Of a DNA stretch of 64,000 nt, positions 9,193-17,902 are shown one piece after another (the first letter of the stretch is position 1; each line of letters starts with the position of its first letter). The stretch covers positions 1-64,000 of the forward strand of contig JBKQHQ010000218.1 in assembly GCA_052148715.1 (NCBI GenBank), written 5' to 3'. Source of the DNA: JBKQHQ01 sp052148715 (GTDB lineage Bacteria > Pseudomonadota > Alphaproteobacteria > Rhizobiales > Xanthobacteraceae). The notes beneath the pieces are model-generated. The model saw nothing but the letters and a program-made list of their open reading frames with translations. It was not told the origin of the DNA and did no database searches. Made by a program: the position numbers and the translations under genes.

Positions 9193-10538
9193 CCGCGAAC
9201 CTTTTCGCCTTCGCTGGCCCACCAGGGGCTGGGATCAATGGGAGCCCCGTCCTTACGGAACTCGATGTACAGAACCGGCTGGCTCGAGCCGGTGTTTAGG
9301 GCCGTTGCTACCCGCGAGCCGCCCCCCATGAGGGCAACGGGCTCCCCGGTCAAGACGAACTGACCGAGACTGACGGAGATCCGCTCCATGCCGGCAAGCA
9401 AAACATGATACCCGCCGCCCGCATTGAGGATCAAGAGTTGTCCATAGCTACGAAAGGTCCCAGAATACATGACCGTGCCGTCGCACGGGGCCGTGACCTG
9501 GGCGCCGGCGCGGGTCGCGAAGGTGATGCCCTTCATGACACCGCCAAGTCCGTCGGGGGCGCCGTAATCGCGCACCTTAATGCCGTTGACCGGTAACGGC
9601 AGCAAGCCCTTCGCGGCCGAGAAAGCGACCGCCGGGGCGAGCCGCCCCGGATCCTTCAGCGCCGCCACGCGCGCCTTGGCGTCGCCATCCTCGGGCGCCG
9701 CAACGGTCGGAACGGATGGCCCCGCGCGGCCTAGCTCAAGCTTGGCTATCAGCTCCTTGAGGTTGTCGACCTGACGCACCAGCTGCGCCGCGCGCTGCTG
9801 CTCCGCATCGAGCGCGGTCTCGACTTCCGCCTGCCGCTTCTGCCGCTCCTGGACCAGCAGGGCCATCCGCTGCCGCTGCTCGGTCGATGCCGCGACCTCA
9901 CGCTGAAGCTGCTCGCGCTCCCCGGTCATGTCCTTGCGAACCCGTACCAGGTCGGCGAGATCGCCGGTCAGTGATTCCGCCTCGCCGCGCAGCTCGGGCA
10001 CGACGGCACCAAGCAGCATCGCGCTACGGACCGACTGCAGGGCATCCTCGGGCCGCACCAGCAGCGCCGGCGGGGGCCGGCGGCCGATCCGCTGCAATGC
10101 CGCCAATACTTCGGCGATCGTGCCCTGCCGCGACGCCAGCGACTTGCGGATATTCTGCTCGGTCTCGTCAAGCGACTGGAGCCGCCCTTCGATCGCACTC
10201 AACCGCGCCTCCCCGCTCTGAATTCGGGTCGCGGTATCGATCAATTGCTGGTTCAAATCGCGCCGGGTGTTGCCGATGACTTCGATTTCACGTCGCAACC
10301 GGTTCTCGGTATCGACCGACCGCTGTTGCTCGGCGCGCGCGGCTTCGAGCTCCTTGTCGCGCGTCCTCAGGGCGTCAGAATCGCCGCCCGGCGCGGCCTG
10401 GGCCAGCCGAGGAAAAAAGAGAGTGTCGGGCGGTTCGGCAAGAGCGGCGCCGGCAAGCCAAAGCGGCAGCACCAATACAAGCGCTGCCGTCAGCGCCTGT
10501 CGGCGGCCGCTAAAGTCGGAACCTGGCGTCAATACCAT
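9189..10538 (-). CDS. envC: EnvC-like murein hydrolase activator (degenerate M23/LytM)
   Basis: A 449-residue protein with an N-terminal signal peptide (LTAALVLVLPLWLAGAALA), a long coiled coil rich in Glu, Arg and Gln from about residue 45 to 275, and a C-terminal LytM fold. The zinc ligands of active M23 peptidases are not in place: the first His position reads GVMKGITF rather than H-x-G-x-D, and the HxH motif is reduced to YHVLLAG. This is the pattern of EnvC/NlpD activators, which switch on amidases at the septum instead of cutting murein themselves. ATG 10538 is preferred to an upstream TTG at 10559. The stop overlaps the ctpA start. Confidence 0.88.
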   Translation of the reverse strand: MVLTPGSDFSGRRQALTAALVLVLPLWLAGAALAEPPDTLFFPRLAQAAPGGDSDALRTRDKELEAARAEQQRSVDTENRLRREIEVIGNTRRDLNQQLIDTATRIQSGEARLSAIEGRLQSLDETEQNIRKSLASRQGTIAEVLAALQRIGRRPPPALLVRPEDALQSVRSAMLLGAVVPELRGEAESLTGDLADLVRVRKDMTGEREQLQREVAASTEQRQRMALLVQERQKRQAEVETALDAEQQRAAQLVRQVDNLKELIAKLELGRAGPSVPTVAAPEDGDAKARVAALKDPGRLAPAVAFSAAKGLLPLPVNGIKVRDYGAPDGLGGVMKGITFATRAGAQVTAPCDGTVMYSGTFRSYGQLLILNAGGGYHVLLAGMERISVSLGQFVLTGEPVALMGGGSRVATALNTGSSQPVLYIEFRKDGAPIDPSPWWASEGEKVRG

Positions 10539-10653
10539 CGAAACCCAACCACCCGCCAACCGAAAGGCTCATAGGCCCGGCGATTGTTGCGTGAATAAGA
10601 CCGGGGGCCGCACCGTGCACTCACAAATCGGTGACTCGGAAGCGTATTCCTTT

Positions 10654-11136
10654 CTATTCGCGATGATACGGATGACCCGCCCAAATTGTCATCGCGCGAT
10701 AGATCTGCTCCAGAAGCATGATCCTGACGAGCTGATGCGGCCATGTCGCGGCCCCGAAAGATAGACAGAGATTGGCTCTATCATGCAAGGTTTGCGCCAT
10801 CCCGTCGGGACCGCCGACGACGAATACTACCTCCCCGCGGCCCTCGTCACACCAGCGCTGCAACTGGTTCGTTAACAATTTGCTACTGAGGTTATGGCCG
10901 CGCTCGTGGAGCACGACCGCCGCCGCCCGATCCGGCACCAGCGAGGCGAGCGCAATCGACTCCTCGATAATCCGCTTGCCGGGCTCGCGTGCCCGGCTTT
11001 CCCTGACCTCGACGACCTCAACGTCGCGCACACCCAAAGCCCGCCCGGCATCAGCCGCGCGCTTGCGATAATGCGCGGCGAGCAAGCGCTCGGGTCCCTC
11101 CTTCAGGCGGCCGACCGCAGCAACGACCACACGCAT
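10654..11136 (-). CDS. rlmH: 23S rRNA (pseudouridine-1915-N3) methyltransferase RlmH
   Basis: A 160-residue SPOUT methyltransferase that modifies helix 69 of 23S rRNA on assembled 70S ribosomes. The start MRVVVAAVGRLKEGPE is typical. The SAM-binding knot follows with VVLHERG, FVVGGPDGM and LSFGAATWPHQLVRIMLLEQ, and the C-terminal HPYHRE is diagnostic. The frame is open upstream of ATG 11136, but that part overlaps rsfS in another frame and is not coding. It lies 29 bp after rsfS, an order kept across many bacteria. Confidence 0.96.
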   Translation of the reverse strand: MRVVVAAVGRLKEGPERLLAAHYRKRAADAGRALGVRDVEVVEVRESRAREPGKRIIEESIALASLVPDRAAAVVLHERGHNLSSKLLTNQLQRWCDEGRGEVVFVVGGPDGMAQTLHDRANLCLSFGAATWPHQLVRIMLLEQIYRAMTIWAGHPYHRE

Positions 11137-11165
11137 GAGCGCCGTCGCCGGGCTGAGCTTTTGAG

Positions 11166-11540
11166 TCAGCTCGCCCGTCGCTCCGCCGACTGTCCGGCCG
11201 CCCACATCTTCTCGAGATTGTAGAAGGTGCGGACCTCGGGACGGAACACATGCACGATGACGTCGCCGGCGTCGATCAGGACCCAATCGCAATGCGGCAT
11301 GCCTTCGACCCGAACGTCGGGCAGGCCGGCCTCGGCGAGCTCTTCGAGAACGCGATCCGCGACGGCCCTGACATGGCGGTTGGACCTGCCAGAGGTCACG
11401 ACCATGTAGTCGCCAATCGAGGTTTTGCCGGTAAGGTCGATGGTGACGGTGTCCTCGGCCTTCATGTCATCGAGGCGAGCAAGGACGCGGCGAAGAGTCT
11501 CCCTGGCGTCAGGGCGCCTCCTGGAGACGGGCTCGGGCAT
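11166..11540 (-). CDS. rsfS: Ribosome silencing factor RsfS
   Basis: A protein of the RsfS/DUF143 family, which binds uL14 and blocks subunit joining when nutrients are scarce. Visible family blocks are LDDMKAEDTVTIDLTGK, DYMVVTSGRSNRHV and CDWVLIDAGDVIVHVF. The start is uncertain. ATG 11540 (MPEPVSRRR) gives 124 residues, while GTG 11600 or TTG 11621 in the same frame would add 20-27 residues. A purine-rich AAAGGAAAGGAA sits between those options and could serve as a ribosome site for a non-ATG start. It is followed closely by rlmH and preceded by nadD. Confidence 0.92.
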   Translation of the reverse strand: MPEPVSRRRPDARETLRRVLARLDDMKAEDTVTIDLTGKTSIGDYMVVTSGRSNRHVRAVADRVLEELAEAGLPDVRVEGMPHCDWVLIDAGDVIVHVFRPEVRTFYNLEKMWAAGQSAERRAS

Positions 11541-11636
11541 TGGATCGATGGCCCGATGAATTGCCGTTGTGGTCAGGGTTCCTTTCCTTTCACTGGTCAC
11601 GGGCCCTGGGCGGCCGCCCAAGACACATTAAGATAG

Positions 11637-12374
11637 TCAGGAGTCGTGAACGGATTCAACCTCCCCCGGCCCGATTTTTTGGTTTCGCAGCGCCGTCGAG
11701 GAGATCGGCGATTTCAGGCCGTAAAGGTAAATCCAGGCGGGCGGGCGTTGATCCGGTAACGATTTGGCAACCGCATCGGGGATCCGGGCCGAGGCGAGCG
11801 CCTGCGCCGCCGGGCTCGCGGCCGCTCGCAGGCCAGCCGGCTCCCGGTCGATCACGGCAATCGGCACGAGCGCCGCGATGTCCTGCCATCGTTGCCAGTG
11901 ATGGAACTGCTTCAGGTTGTCGGCTCCCATGACCCAGACGAAGCGGACATTGGGACAACGTGCGGTCAGGAAAGCGACCGTATCGTAAGTATAGCGTGTC
12001 TTGATGACAGCTTCGAGACCGGTGACATCGATCCGCGGGTGCCTGGAAACCGCGAGGGCTTCGGCGAGACGCTGCTCGAGCGGCGGCAGGGCGCTCGTAT
12101 CTTTCAACGGATTGCCCGGAGTGACCAGCCACCAGATCCGGTCAAGCCCGAGCCGCTTCATCGCGTAGAGGCTTGCCGCCCGGTGTGCCGCATGCGGCGG
12201 ATTGAAGGATCCGCCGAATAGGCCGATGCGCAACCCCGGCGCGTGCAGCGGCAGGACGAGCCGGCTTGTGCGAGGAAGCGCGCCGGGCGCAGCTCGATCA
12301 GCGTCCGCGCCAGACAAAGAACCCTCCCTGGACCGCGATGAGACCTCGGATTTGCGCAACCCGATCGCAATCAC
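11637..12374 (-). CDS. nadD: Nicotinate-mononucleotide adenylyltransferase NadD
   Basis: NadD converts nicotinate mononucleotide plus ATP to deamido-NAD in NAD synthesis. The nucleotidyltransferase signature GLFGGSFNPPHAAHR and the C-terminal SPISSTALR motif are both clear. No ATG lies before the conserved core. GTG 12374 overlaps the proA stop in a GTGA arrangement, giving 245 residues with a roughly 45-residue leader before the core. A TTG at 12233 would start directly at the core (LRIGLFGG) with about 198 residues, closer to the usual family length. I prefer the coupled GTG, but the start needs protein evidence. Confidence 0.9.
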   Translation of the reverse strand: MIAIGLRKSEVSSRSREGSLSGADADRAAPGALPRTSRLVLPLHAPGLRIGLFGGSFNPPHAAHRAASLYAMKRLGLDRIWWLVTPGNPLKDTSALPPLEQRLAEALAVSRHPRIDVTGLEAVIKTRYTYDTVAFLTARCPNVRFVWVMGADNLKQFHHWQRWQDIAALVPIAVIDREPAGLRAAASPAAQALASARIPDAVAKSLPDQRPPAWIYLYGLKSPISSTALRNQKIGPGEVESVHDS

Positions 12375-13663
12375 GGTCGAATTTGTCCGTTGCCGCGCAC
12401 GCGGTACTTGAAGCTCGTCAGCTGCTCGACGCCGACCGGCCCGCGCGCGTGCAGCTTGCCCGTGGCGATGCCGATCTCGGCACCAAAGCCGAACTCGCCG
12501 CCATCGGCAAACTGGGTCGATGCGTTGTGCAACACAATGGCCGAGTCCACCTCGGCCAAAAACTTTTCCGCCGCGACCGCATCCTCGGTGATGATCGCAT
12601 CGGTGTGATGCGAGCCGTAGCGCTCGATATGCGCAATCGCCGCGTCGACGCCATCGAGGACCTTCGCCGCAATAATGGCGTCGAGGTACTCGGCCGACCA
12701 GTCTTCCTCGGTTGCCGGCTTTACGCGGGCTGAAACCGCCTGCACCGCCGGATCGCCCCGCACCTCGCAGCCCGCCTCGATCAGCGTCTCGACGAGCGGA
12801 CGCAAATGGGTGGGCGCGGCGGCAGCGTCGACGAGCAGCGTTTCGGCGGCACCGCACACGCCGGTCCGGCGCATCTTCGCATTGAGCACGATCGATTTAG
12901 CCATGGCGAGCGAAGCGGCCTTGTCGACATAGACGTGGCAGACCCCCTCGAGGTGGGCGAAGACCGGGATCCGGGCCTCGGCCTGCACGCGCGTCACCAA
13001 GCCTTTGCCGCCGCGCGGCACAATCACGTCGATCGCCCCGTCAAGCCCGGCAAGCATAAGACCAACGGCGGCGCGGTCGCGGGTCGGCACGAGCTGGATC
13101 GCATGCTCCGGCAGGGCCGCCTGCCGCAAACCCGCCGCGAGCGCCGCGTGAATGGCGCGGGCGGAGCGCAGGCTTTCCGAGCCGCCGCGCAGGATCACGG
13201 CATTGCCGGCTTTCAGGCACAGCGCGCCGGCATCGGCGGTGACATTCGGCCGGCTCTCATAGATGACCCCGACGACGCCGAGCGGCACGCGGACGCGCTC
13301 GATGGTCATGCCGTTGGGGCGCGTCCAAACATCCATGACAGACCCGACCGGGTCCTTGAGGGAGCGCACCACGTCGAGCCCGTCGGCCATCGCGGCGACG
13401 CGCGCCTCGTTCAAGCCGAGCCGGTCGAGAAAGGCCGCATCGGCACCGGCGCTTTGCGCCTCGGCGACATCCTCGGCATTGGCCGCGAGGATCTCGGTCC
13501 TGGTGTCACGGATTGCTGCCGCCATGGCCGCGAGCGCGGCATCCTTGCGGGCCGCGGGGGCGAGCGCCAGCACCCGGGCGGCGCGCTTTGCCCGCACGCC
13601 GATCTCGCGCATCAAAGCGGCGATATCCGCCGTTCCATCAATACTCTTGAGCGTCGCAGTCAT
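12371..13663 (-). CDS. proA: Gamma-glutamyl phosphate reductase ProA
   Basis: A 430-residue member of the aldehyde dehydrogenase superfamily. It reduces gamma-glutamyl phosphate with NADPH to glutamate semialdehyde, the second step of proline synthesis. Visible features are LGVVGVIYESRPNVT, the glycine-rich LRGGSESLRSA, and the catalytic cysteine in RRTGVCGAAETLLV. Length and start (MTATLKSIDG) are normal. It overlaps nadD by 4 bp. ProB, the preceding step, lies about 700 bp upstream on the same strand, separated by a small gene on the opposite strand. Confidence 0.97.
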   Translation of the reverse strand: MTATLKSIDGTADIAALMREIGVRAKRAARVLALAPAARKDAALAAMAAAIRDTRTEILAANAEDVAEAQSAGADAAFLDRLGLNEARVAAMADGLDVVRSLKDPVGSVMDVWTRPNGMTIERVRVPLGVVGVIYESRPNVTADAGALCLKAGNAVILRGGSESLRSARAIHAALAAGLRQAALPEHAIQLVPTRDRAAVGLMLAGLDGAIDVIVPRGGKGLVTRVQAEARIPVFAHLEGVCHVYVDKAASLAMAKSIVLNAKMRRTGVCGAAETLLVDAAAAPTHLRPLVETLIEAGCEVRGDPAVQAVSARVKPATEEDWSAEYLDAIIAAKVLDGVDAAIAHIERYGSHHTDAIITEDAVAAEKFLAEVDSAIVLHNASTQFADGGEFGFGAEIGIATGKLHARGPVGVEQLTSFKYRVRGNGQIRP

Positions 13664-13896
13664 GGCTGCCTTTGCGGGTATCCGTGCCTTTGGGAGCGGA
13701 CGGTTTACCGAAGATTATGCGTACCGGCGTTAAATGTAGCATGGGGGCCGCGCGGCCACGAGAAGGCCCCAGCGCGAGGCTAGACCGAAGATGGTCTTGC
13801 GTCTCCTGTGGAAAACAAGGATAACCATACCGTCGTCCGGAACTGGTTACTGTCTCGCCTATTGTCGTCCCGAACAAAGGTTACGTGGAGCGTATC

Positions 13897-14151
13897 ATGC
13901 GTCGTCAAGCGGTTCGCCTGCCCAAGCGTTTCCCGGTAGGCACAAAGTATGTCATCGAGGGGCGGTGCGACGAGGATGGCGTGTTTCACACTTCAGCCCG
14001 TTATGTATTGCTCCCCAACGGTCGCCACATCGATCTTCCGAAGAAATCGATAGCTCACAAGACCGTGTCCCCTTCGATCGTTCCGCGTCGCGCGCCCGCG
14101 TTGTCGCGGGCCAGACGCGCCCGTTCGCGCCCCGAGGCCGCTCGCGCCTGA
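13897..14151 (+). CDS. Conserved small hypothetical protein
   Basis: An 84-residue basic protein transcribed opposite to the flanking proA and proB. The first 50 residues (MRRQAVRLPKRFPVGTKY, then VIEGR, then ARYVLLPNGRHIDLP) look like a compact beta-rich unit. I believe this is a recurring rhizobial small-protein family, from memory only. The tail is an Ala/Arg-rich, low-complexity stretch. A GGAG six bases before ATG 13897 supports that start over GTG 13885. The function is unknown. Its position breaks the otherwise minus-strand proB-proA run. Confidence 0.65.
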   Translation: MRRQAVRLPKRFPVGTKYVIEGRCDEDGVFHTSARYVLLPNGRHIDLPKKSIAHKTVSPSIVPRRAPALSRARRARSRPEAARA

Positions 14152-14377
14152 CCCGACCGCCGTATCGACTCTGCGGCAAACGATACCGGGAACCTGCACG
14201 CATCCTGGTCCGTTGCCCTGCCGACGCGCCGGGCTGGGCGGACCCGTCCCACGCCCATTCGGCCGCTCCCGGATCGGTTCAACTTTGGCTGGACGGGGGC
14301 CGCCGACTTTAGACTGGGGCGAGCCCGGCGCTTCTTTTTTTTGGGCTTTATCTTTGCCGCCGGTCGGCGGCATCGCG

Positions 14378-15508
14378 CTATTCGCCTCCTAGAACCAGAT
14401 CGTCCCGGTGCACCATCTCGGCGCGGCCTTCGATGCCGAGGATCAACAGGATGTCGGGCGAGGATTTGCGCATGATCTTGGCGGCGTCCTCGGCATCGTA
14501 GGCCACGAGGCCGCGGCCGACCTCATGCCCGTCGGTCCCCCGGATGATGACCGCATCGCCGCGGCTGAAGCTCCCATCCACGCGGATCACGCCCGCGGGG
14601 AGCAGGCTCTTGCCGCGGCGTAATGCCGCCTCCGCGCCGGAATCGATGAACAGCGTGCCCTTGGGCTCGAGCGAGCCGGCGATCCATTTCTTGCGCGCCG
14701 TGACCGGATTGGCCGGCGTCAGGAACCAGGTGCAGCGCCCGCCCTCGGCGATGGCCCGGAGCGGATGCGCGATCCGGCCGGAGGCAATCACCAGGTGGGT
14801 GCCGGCGGTGGTGGCGATCTTGGCCGCCTCGATCTTGGTCTGCATGCCCCCGCGCGAGAACTCGGAGCCGGCCGCGCCCGCCATGGCCTCGACCTCCCGA
14901 CTGATCCGCGGCACCAGCGGCACCAGCGCGGCCGTCCGGCCCTCGCCCGGCGGAGCGTCGTAAAGGCCATCGACGTCGGACAGAAGGACCAGCAGATCGG
15001 CGCTCGTCATGGTGGCGACCCGTGCCGCCAGCCGGTCATTGTCGCCGTAGCGGATCTCGGTCGTGGCCACCGTGTCGTTCTCATTGATGACCGGAACGGC
15101 ACGCCATTCGAGCAGCTTGCCGATGGTGGAGCGGGCGTTGAGATAGCGACGCCGCTCCTCGGTGTCGCCGAGTGTTACCAAAACCTGGCCGGCGGTGATG
15201 CCGTGGCGCCCCAAAACCTCGGCCCAGGTGCGGGCAAGCGCAATTTGCCCGACGGCGGCGGCCGCCTGGCTATCCTCGAGCTTGAGCGGCCCGGGCGGCA
15301 GCCGCAGCACCGCGCGCCCCAGCGCGATGGCGCCCGACGACACGACCAGAACGTCGCGATGCTCGCCATGCAGCCACGCGATATCGTCGGCCAACGAGGC
15401 GAGCCAATCCTCGCGGATGCGCCCGCCCTCGGCATCGACCAGCAGCGACGAGCCGACCTTGATGACGATGCGGCGAAAATCGCCAAGCGCTGGTGCTTTG
15501 CGGGACAT
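14378..15508 (-). CDS. proB: Glutamate 5-kinase ProB (with PUA domain)
   Basis: A 376-residue kinase for the first step of proline synthesis, forming gamma-glutamyl phosphate. The amino-acid kinase domain covers about residues 10-260, with IVIKVGSSLLVD, SSGAIALGR, NENDTVATTEIRYGDND and a GGMQTKIEAA segment. A C-terminal PUA domain at about 280-370 includes GAEAALRRGKSLLPAGV. Domain order and length match bacterial two-domain ProB, normally inhibited by proline. It lies downstream of obgE on the same strand, across 230 bp carrying a palindromic repeat and a 16-bp tandem duplication. Confidence 0.97.
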   Translation of the reverse strand: MSRKAPALGDFRRIVIKVGSSLLVDAEGGRIREDWLASLADDIAWLHGEHRDVLVVSSGAIALGRAVLRLPPGPLKLEDSQAAAAVGQIALARTWAEVLGRHGITAGQVLVTLGDTEERRRYLNARSTIGKLLEWRAVPVINENDTVATTEIRYGDNDRLAARVATMTSADLLVLLSDVDGLYDAPPGEGRTAALVPLVPRISREVEAMAGAAGSEFSRGGMQTKIEAAKIATTAGTHLVIASGRIAHPLRAIAEGGRCTWFLTPANPVTARKKWIAGSLEPKGTLFIDSGAEAALRRGKSLLPAGVIRVDGSFSRGDAVIIRGTDGHEVGRGLVAYDAEDAAKIMRKSSPDILLILGIEGRAEMVHRDDLVLGGE

Positions 15509-15546
15509 GAGCGTAGGTCTTGGACGTTGTTCTTGTACCGACGGTT

Positions 15547-15652
15547 GTCTTTCCGGGGCGCCGCGAAAGCGGCGAGCCCGGAACCCAGTAACCCCGGCCA
15601 GTGATTACTGGGTTCCGGGCTCCCTCGCTTCGCTCTGCCCCCGGAATGACAA
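15547..15652. repeat. Large palindromic intergenic element
   Basis: The core is a perfect 18-bp inverted repeat, left arm 15574-15591 and right arm 15605-15622 (GAGCCCGGAACCCAGTAA and its complement), with a 13-nt loop. Outer ends (TTTCCGGGG at about 15550 and CCCCGGAATGAC near 15640) are also complementary, imperfectly. This is the form of dispersed rhizobial palindromes whose outer arms read GTCATTCCGGGG. It lies between obgE and proB, so transcripts across the gap would carry a long hairpin. Confidence 0.7.
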
Positions 15653-15672
15653 CCGAGGGGGAAGCATCCGTT

Positions 15673-15704
15673 AGAGTCACAACACTAGAGAGTCACAACA
15701 CTAG
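15673..15704. repeat. Exact 16-bp tandem duplication
   Basis: AGAGTCACAACACTAG occurs twice in direct succession (15673-15688 and 15689-15704), 21 bp beyond the palindromic element and 34 bp from the obgE stop. The copies are identical, which suggests a recent slippage event. Copy number may differ between strains. Confidence 0.8.
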
Positions 15705-15738
15705 CAGAGGCCAGATCCGCTACCAACGTCAGCAACAC

Positions 15739-16776
15739 TCACGGCGACCAGGCCGCCGCCGGCTCTTCCGCGTCCGTATCGGTCAAGCGCGCGCCGTCGA
15801 TCACGGCAAGCAACGCGCGCAATGCTTCGGGCACGCCTGCGCCGCTCACAGCAGAAAGGACCAAAGGGGTCTTCTTCGCCGCCCGCTTGAGGCGCGCCTT
15901 CTGTTCCTTCAGCACATCCGCATCGACCGCATCGGCCTTCGACAGGGCGACGATCTCCGGCTTGTCGGCGAGGCCATTGCCGTAGGCTTCGAGCTCGGCG
16001 CGCACCGTCTTGTAGGCCTTGCCGGCATGCTCGCCGGTCGCATCGACGAGGTGCAGCAGCACACGGCAGCGCTCGACGTGACCGAGAAAGCGATCGCCGA
16101 GGCCGACGCCCTCGTGCGCCCCCTCGATCAGGCCCGGAATATCGGCGAGCACGAACTCGCGCACGTCCACCGACACCACGCCGAGCTGCGGGTGCAGCGT
16201 GGTGAACGGATAATCGGCGATCTTCGGCTTTGCGGCACTGACGGCCGCGAGAAACGTCGACTTGCCCGCATTGGGAAGCCCGACGAGCCCGGCATCGGCG
16301 ATGAGCTTGAGGCGCAGCCACACCCACCGCTCCTCGCCCGGTTGCCCTGGGTTGGCGTTCCGCGGCGCGCGGTTGGTGGAGCTCTTGAAATGGGCGTTGC
16401 CGAAGCCGCCATTGCCGCCGCGCGCCAGCACTAGCCGCTCGCCAAGCGCAGTGAGATCTCCGAGCAGCGTTTCGCCGTCGGTATCGAAGATCTGGGTGCC
16501 GACCGGAACCTTGAGAACGACATCGGCGCCGTTGGCGCCGTGCCGATCCTTACCCATGCCGCCGCCGCCGGGCCGCGCCTTGAAGTGCTGCTGATAGCGA
16601 TAGTCGATGAGGGTGTTCAGCCCGTCGACGCATTCGACCACGACATCGCCGCCGCGCCCGCCGTCACCGCCGTTCGGCCCGCCGAATTCGATGAACTTCT
16701 CCCGGCGAAACGCCACGCAGCCGTTCCCGCCGTCCCCCGATCGGACGTAAACCTTTGCTTCATCAAGAAATTTCAT
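15739..16776 (-). CDS. obgE: GTPase ObgE/CgtA
   Basis: A 345-residue Obg GTPase acting in late 50S assembly and the stringent response. The glycine-rich Obg fold occupies about residues 1-158 (MKFLDEAKVYVRSGDGGNG, GRGGDVVVE, GKDRHG). The G domain follows, with G1 GLPNAGKSTFL, G3 DIPGLIEGA, and a G4 that reads LSKAD instead of NKxD. It has the short C-terminal tail common in alphaproteobacteria. In many related genomes rplU, rpmA and an acetyltransferase directly precede obgE. Here about 8 kb separates them. Confidence 0.97.
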   Translation of the reverse strand: MKFLDEAKVYVRSGDGGNGCVAFRREKFIEFGGPNGGDGGRGGDVVVECVDGLNTLIDYRYQQHFKARPGGGGMGKDRHGANGADVVLKVPVGTQIFDTDGETLLGDLTALGERLVLARGGNGGFGNAHFKSSTNRAPRNANPGQPGEERWVWLRLKLIADAGLVGLPNAGKSTFLAAVSAAKPKIADYPFTTLHPQLGVVSVDVREFVLADIPGLIEGAHEGVGLGDRFLGHVERCRVLLHLVDATGEHAGKAYKTVRAELEAYGNGLADKPEIVALSKADAVDADVLKEQKARLKRAAKKTPLVLSAVSGAGVPEALRALLAVIDGARLTDTDAEEPAAAWSP

Positions 16777-16948
16777 GAACGAGCAACATTGTTTCCAGGC
16801 CGTCGGACGGGCGGCCTGCGGATGCGAATCTATGCGCGCGGGGCGCCTACGTCACCCCTCCAGGGCGGCCATGCGCGAGTTCGGGAATAAACGGCAGCGG
16901 TCGCCGATCTGGTCCTCGAAGCGATCAAGCTTCGGATGGAGACGAAGA

Positions 16949-17890
16949 ATGACCTCCAACGACGACCGCAATGGCGACGGCGTGAGCCGCCGCAAAGTTT
17001 TGGAATGCATGACCTGGGCCGGCACCGGGGTATTGTGGACCCTCTCCGGCGGCGTGCCGCGCTCGCTCGGCATCATCGGCGAGGCGGTTGCCGCGGACGC
17101 CGCCGGCCTCACCTTCCTGCAGATCAGCGACAGCCATATCGGCTTCGACAAGCCGGCCAACCCGCACACATCGGCCACCCTCGAGGAGGCGATTGCGAAG
17201 GTCAATGGCCTACGGGTGAAGCCCGCCTTCATGATCCATACCGGCGACATCTCGCACCTCTCGAAGGTGGCCGAGTTCGACGACGCCGACAGGATCATCT
17301 CACAAGCGCGGCTCGACGTGCATTACGTTCCGGGCGAGCATGATTTCCTTGACGAGGAGCAGAAGCTTTACGCCGACCGCTACGGCAAGGGCGCCAAGGG
17401 CGCCGGCTGGTACAGCTTCGACGCCAACGGCGTGCACTTCATCGGCCTCGTCAATGTGGTCGACCTCAAGGCCGGCGGCATGGGCAATCTTGGCGCCGCG
17501 CAGCTCGAATGGCTCGAGGCCGACCTCAAGGGCCGCACGGATTCGACGCCGATCGTCGTGTTCGCGCACATCCCGCTCTGGGCCGTCTATCCGACCTGGG
17601 GCTGGGGCACCGAGGATGCCGCTCGAGCGCTCGAATTTCTCAAGCGCTTCGGCTCGGTCACCGTGCTCAACGGACACATCCACCAGATCATGCAAAAGGT
17701 CGAGGGGAACGTCACGTTCCATACCGCCAACTCGACGGCCTTTGCGCAGCCCGCGCCGGGCTCGGCACCGTCACCGGGACCGATGAAGGTCGCCGACGAC
17801 AAGCTGCGCTCCTTGCTCGGCATCACCGAGGTGACCTTCAAGCGCGGTGAGCAGCGCTTGGCGGTCATCGACCGGCCGCTGCAAGGTTGA
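16949..17890 (+). CDS. Tat-exported metallophosphoesterase
   Basis: A 313-residue calcineurin-like phosphoesterase. Residues 1-50 form a twin-arginine signal (SRRKVL, then a hydrophobic stretch ending near AVAADA), so the folded enzyme should be exported through Tat with its metals. Metal-binding blocks appear in order: ISDSHIG (DxH), IHTGDISH, VPGEHDF where most relatives have GNHD, VFAHIPLW, and NGHIHQ. ATG 16949 has a GGAG eight bases upstream. Frame extension to 16775 lacks family features. It heads a plus-strand run with a cupredoxin 12 bp downstream and an ECF sigma/anti-sigma pair. The substrate is unknown. Confidence 0.85.
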   Translation: MTSNDDRNGDGVSRRKVLECMTWAGTGVLWTLSGGVPRSLGIIGEAVAADAAGLTFLQISDSHIGFDKPANPHTSATLEEAIAKVNGLRVKPAFMIHTGDISHLSKVAEFDDADRIISQARLDVHYVPGEHDFLDEEQKLYADRYGKGAKGAGWYSFDANGVHFIGLVNVVDLKAGGMGNLGAAQLEWLEADLKGRTDSTPIVVFAHIPLWAVYPTWGWGTEDAARALEFLKRFGSVTVLNGHIHQIMQKVEGNVTFHTANSTAFAQPAPGSAPSPGPMKVADDKLRSLLGITEVTFKRGEQRLAVIDRPLQG

Positions 17891-17902
17891 GGGCGAAGAA
17901 CC

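Noticed and set aside
13993..14373. A 126-residue minus-strand frame starting 4 bp after proB (MPPTGGKDKAQKKEAPG)
   Set aside because: The position suggested an operon member, but the sequence is low complexity (Pro, Gly, Arg), lacks a clear ribosome site and overlaps the better-supported small plus-strand gene.
16880..16948. ECF-type promoter (GGGAAT...) upstream of the phosphoesterase operon
   Set aside because: A GGGAATAAAC is present near 16883, but no convincing partner -10 element could be fixed by eye; comparison with relatives would be needed.
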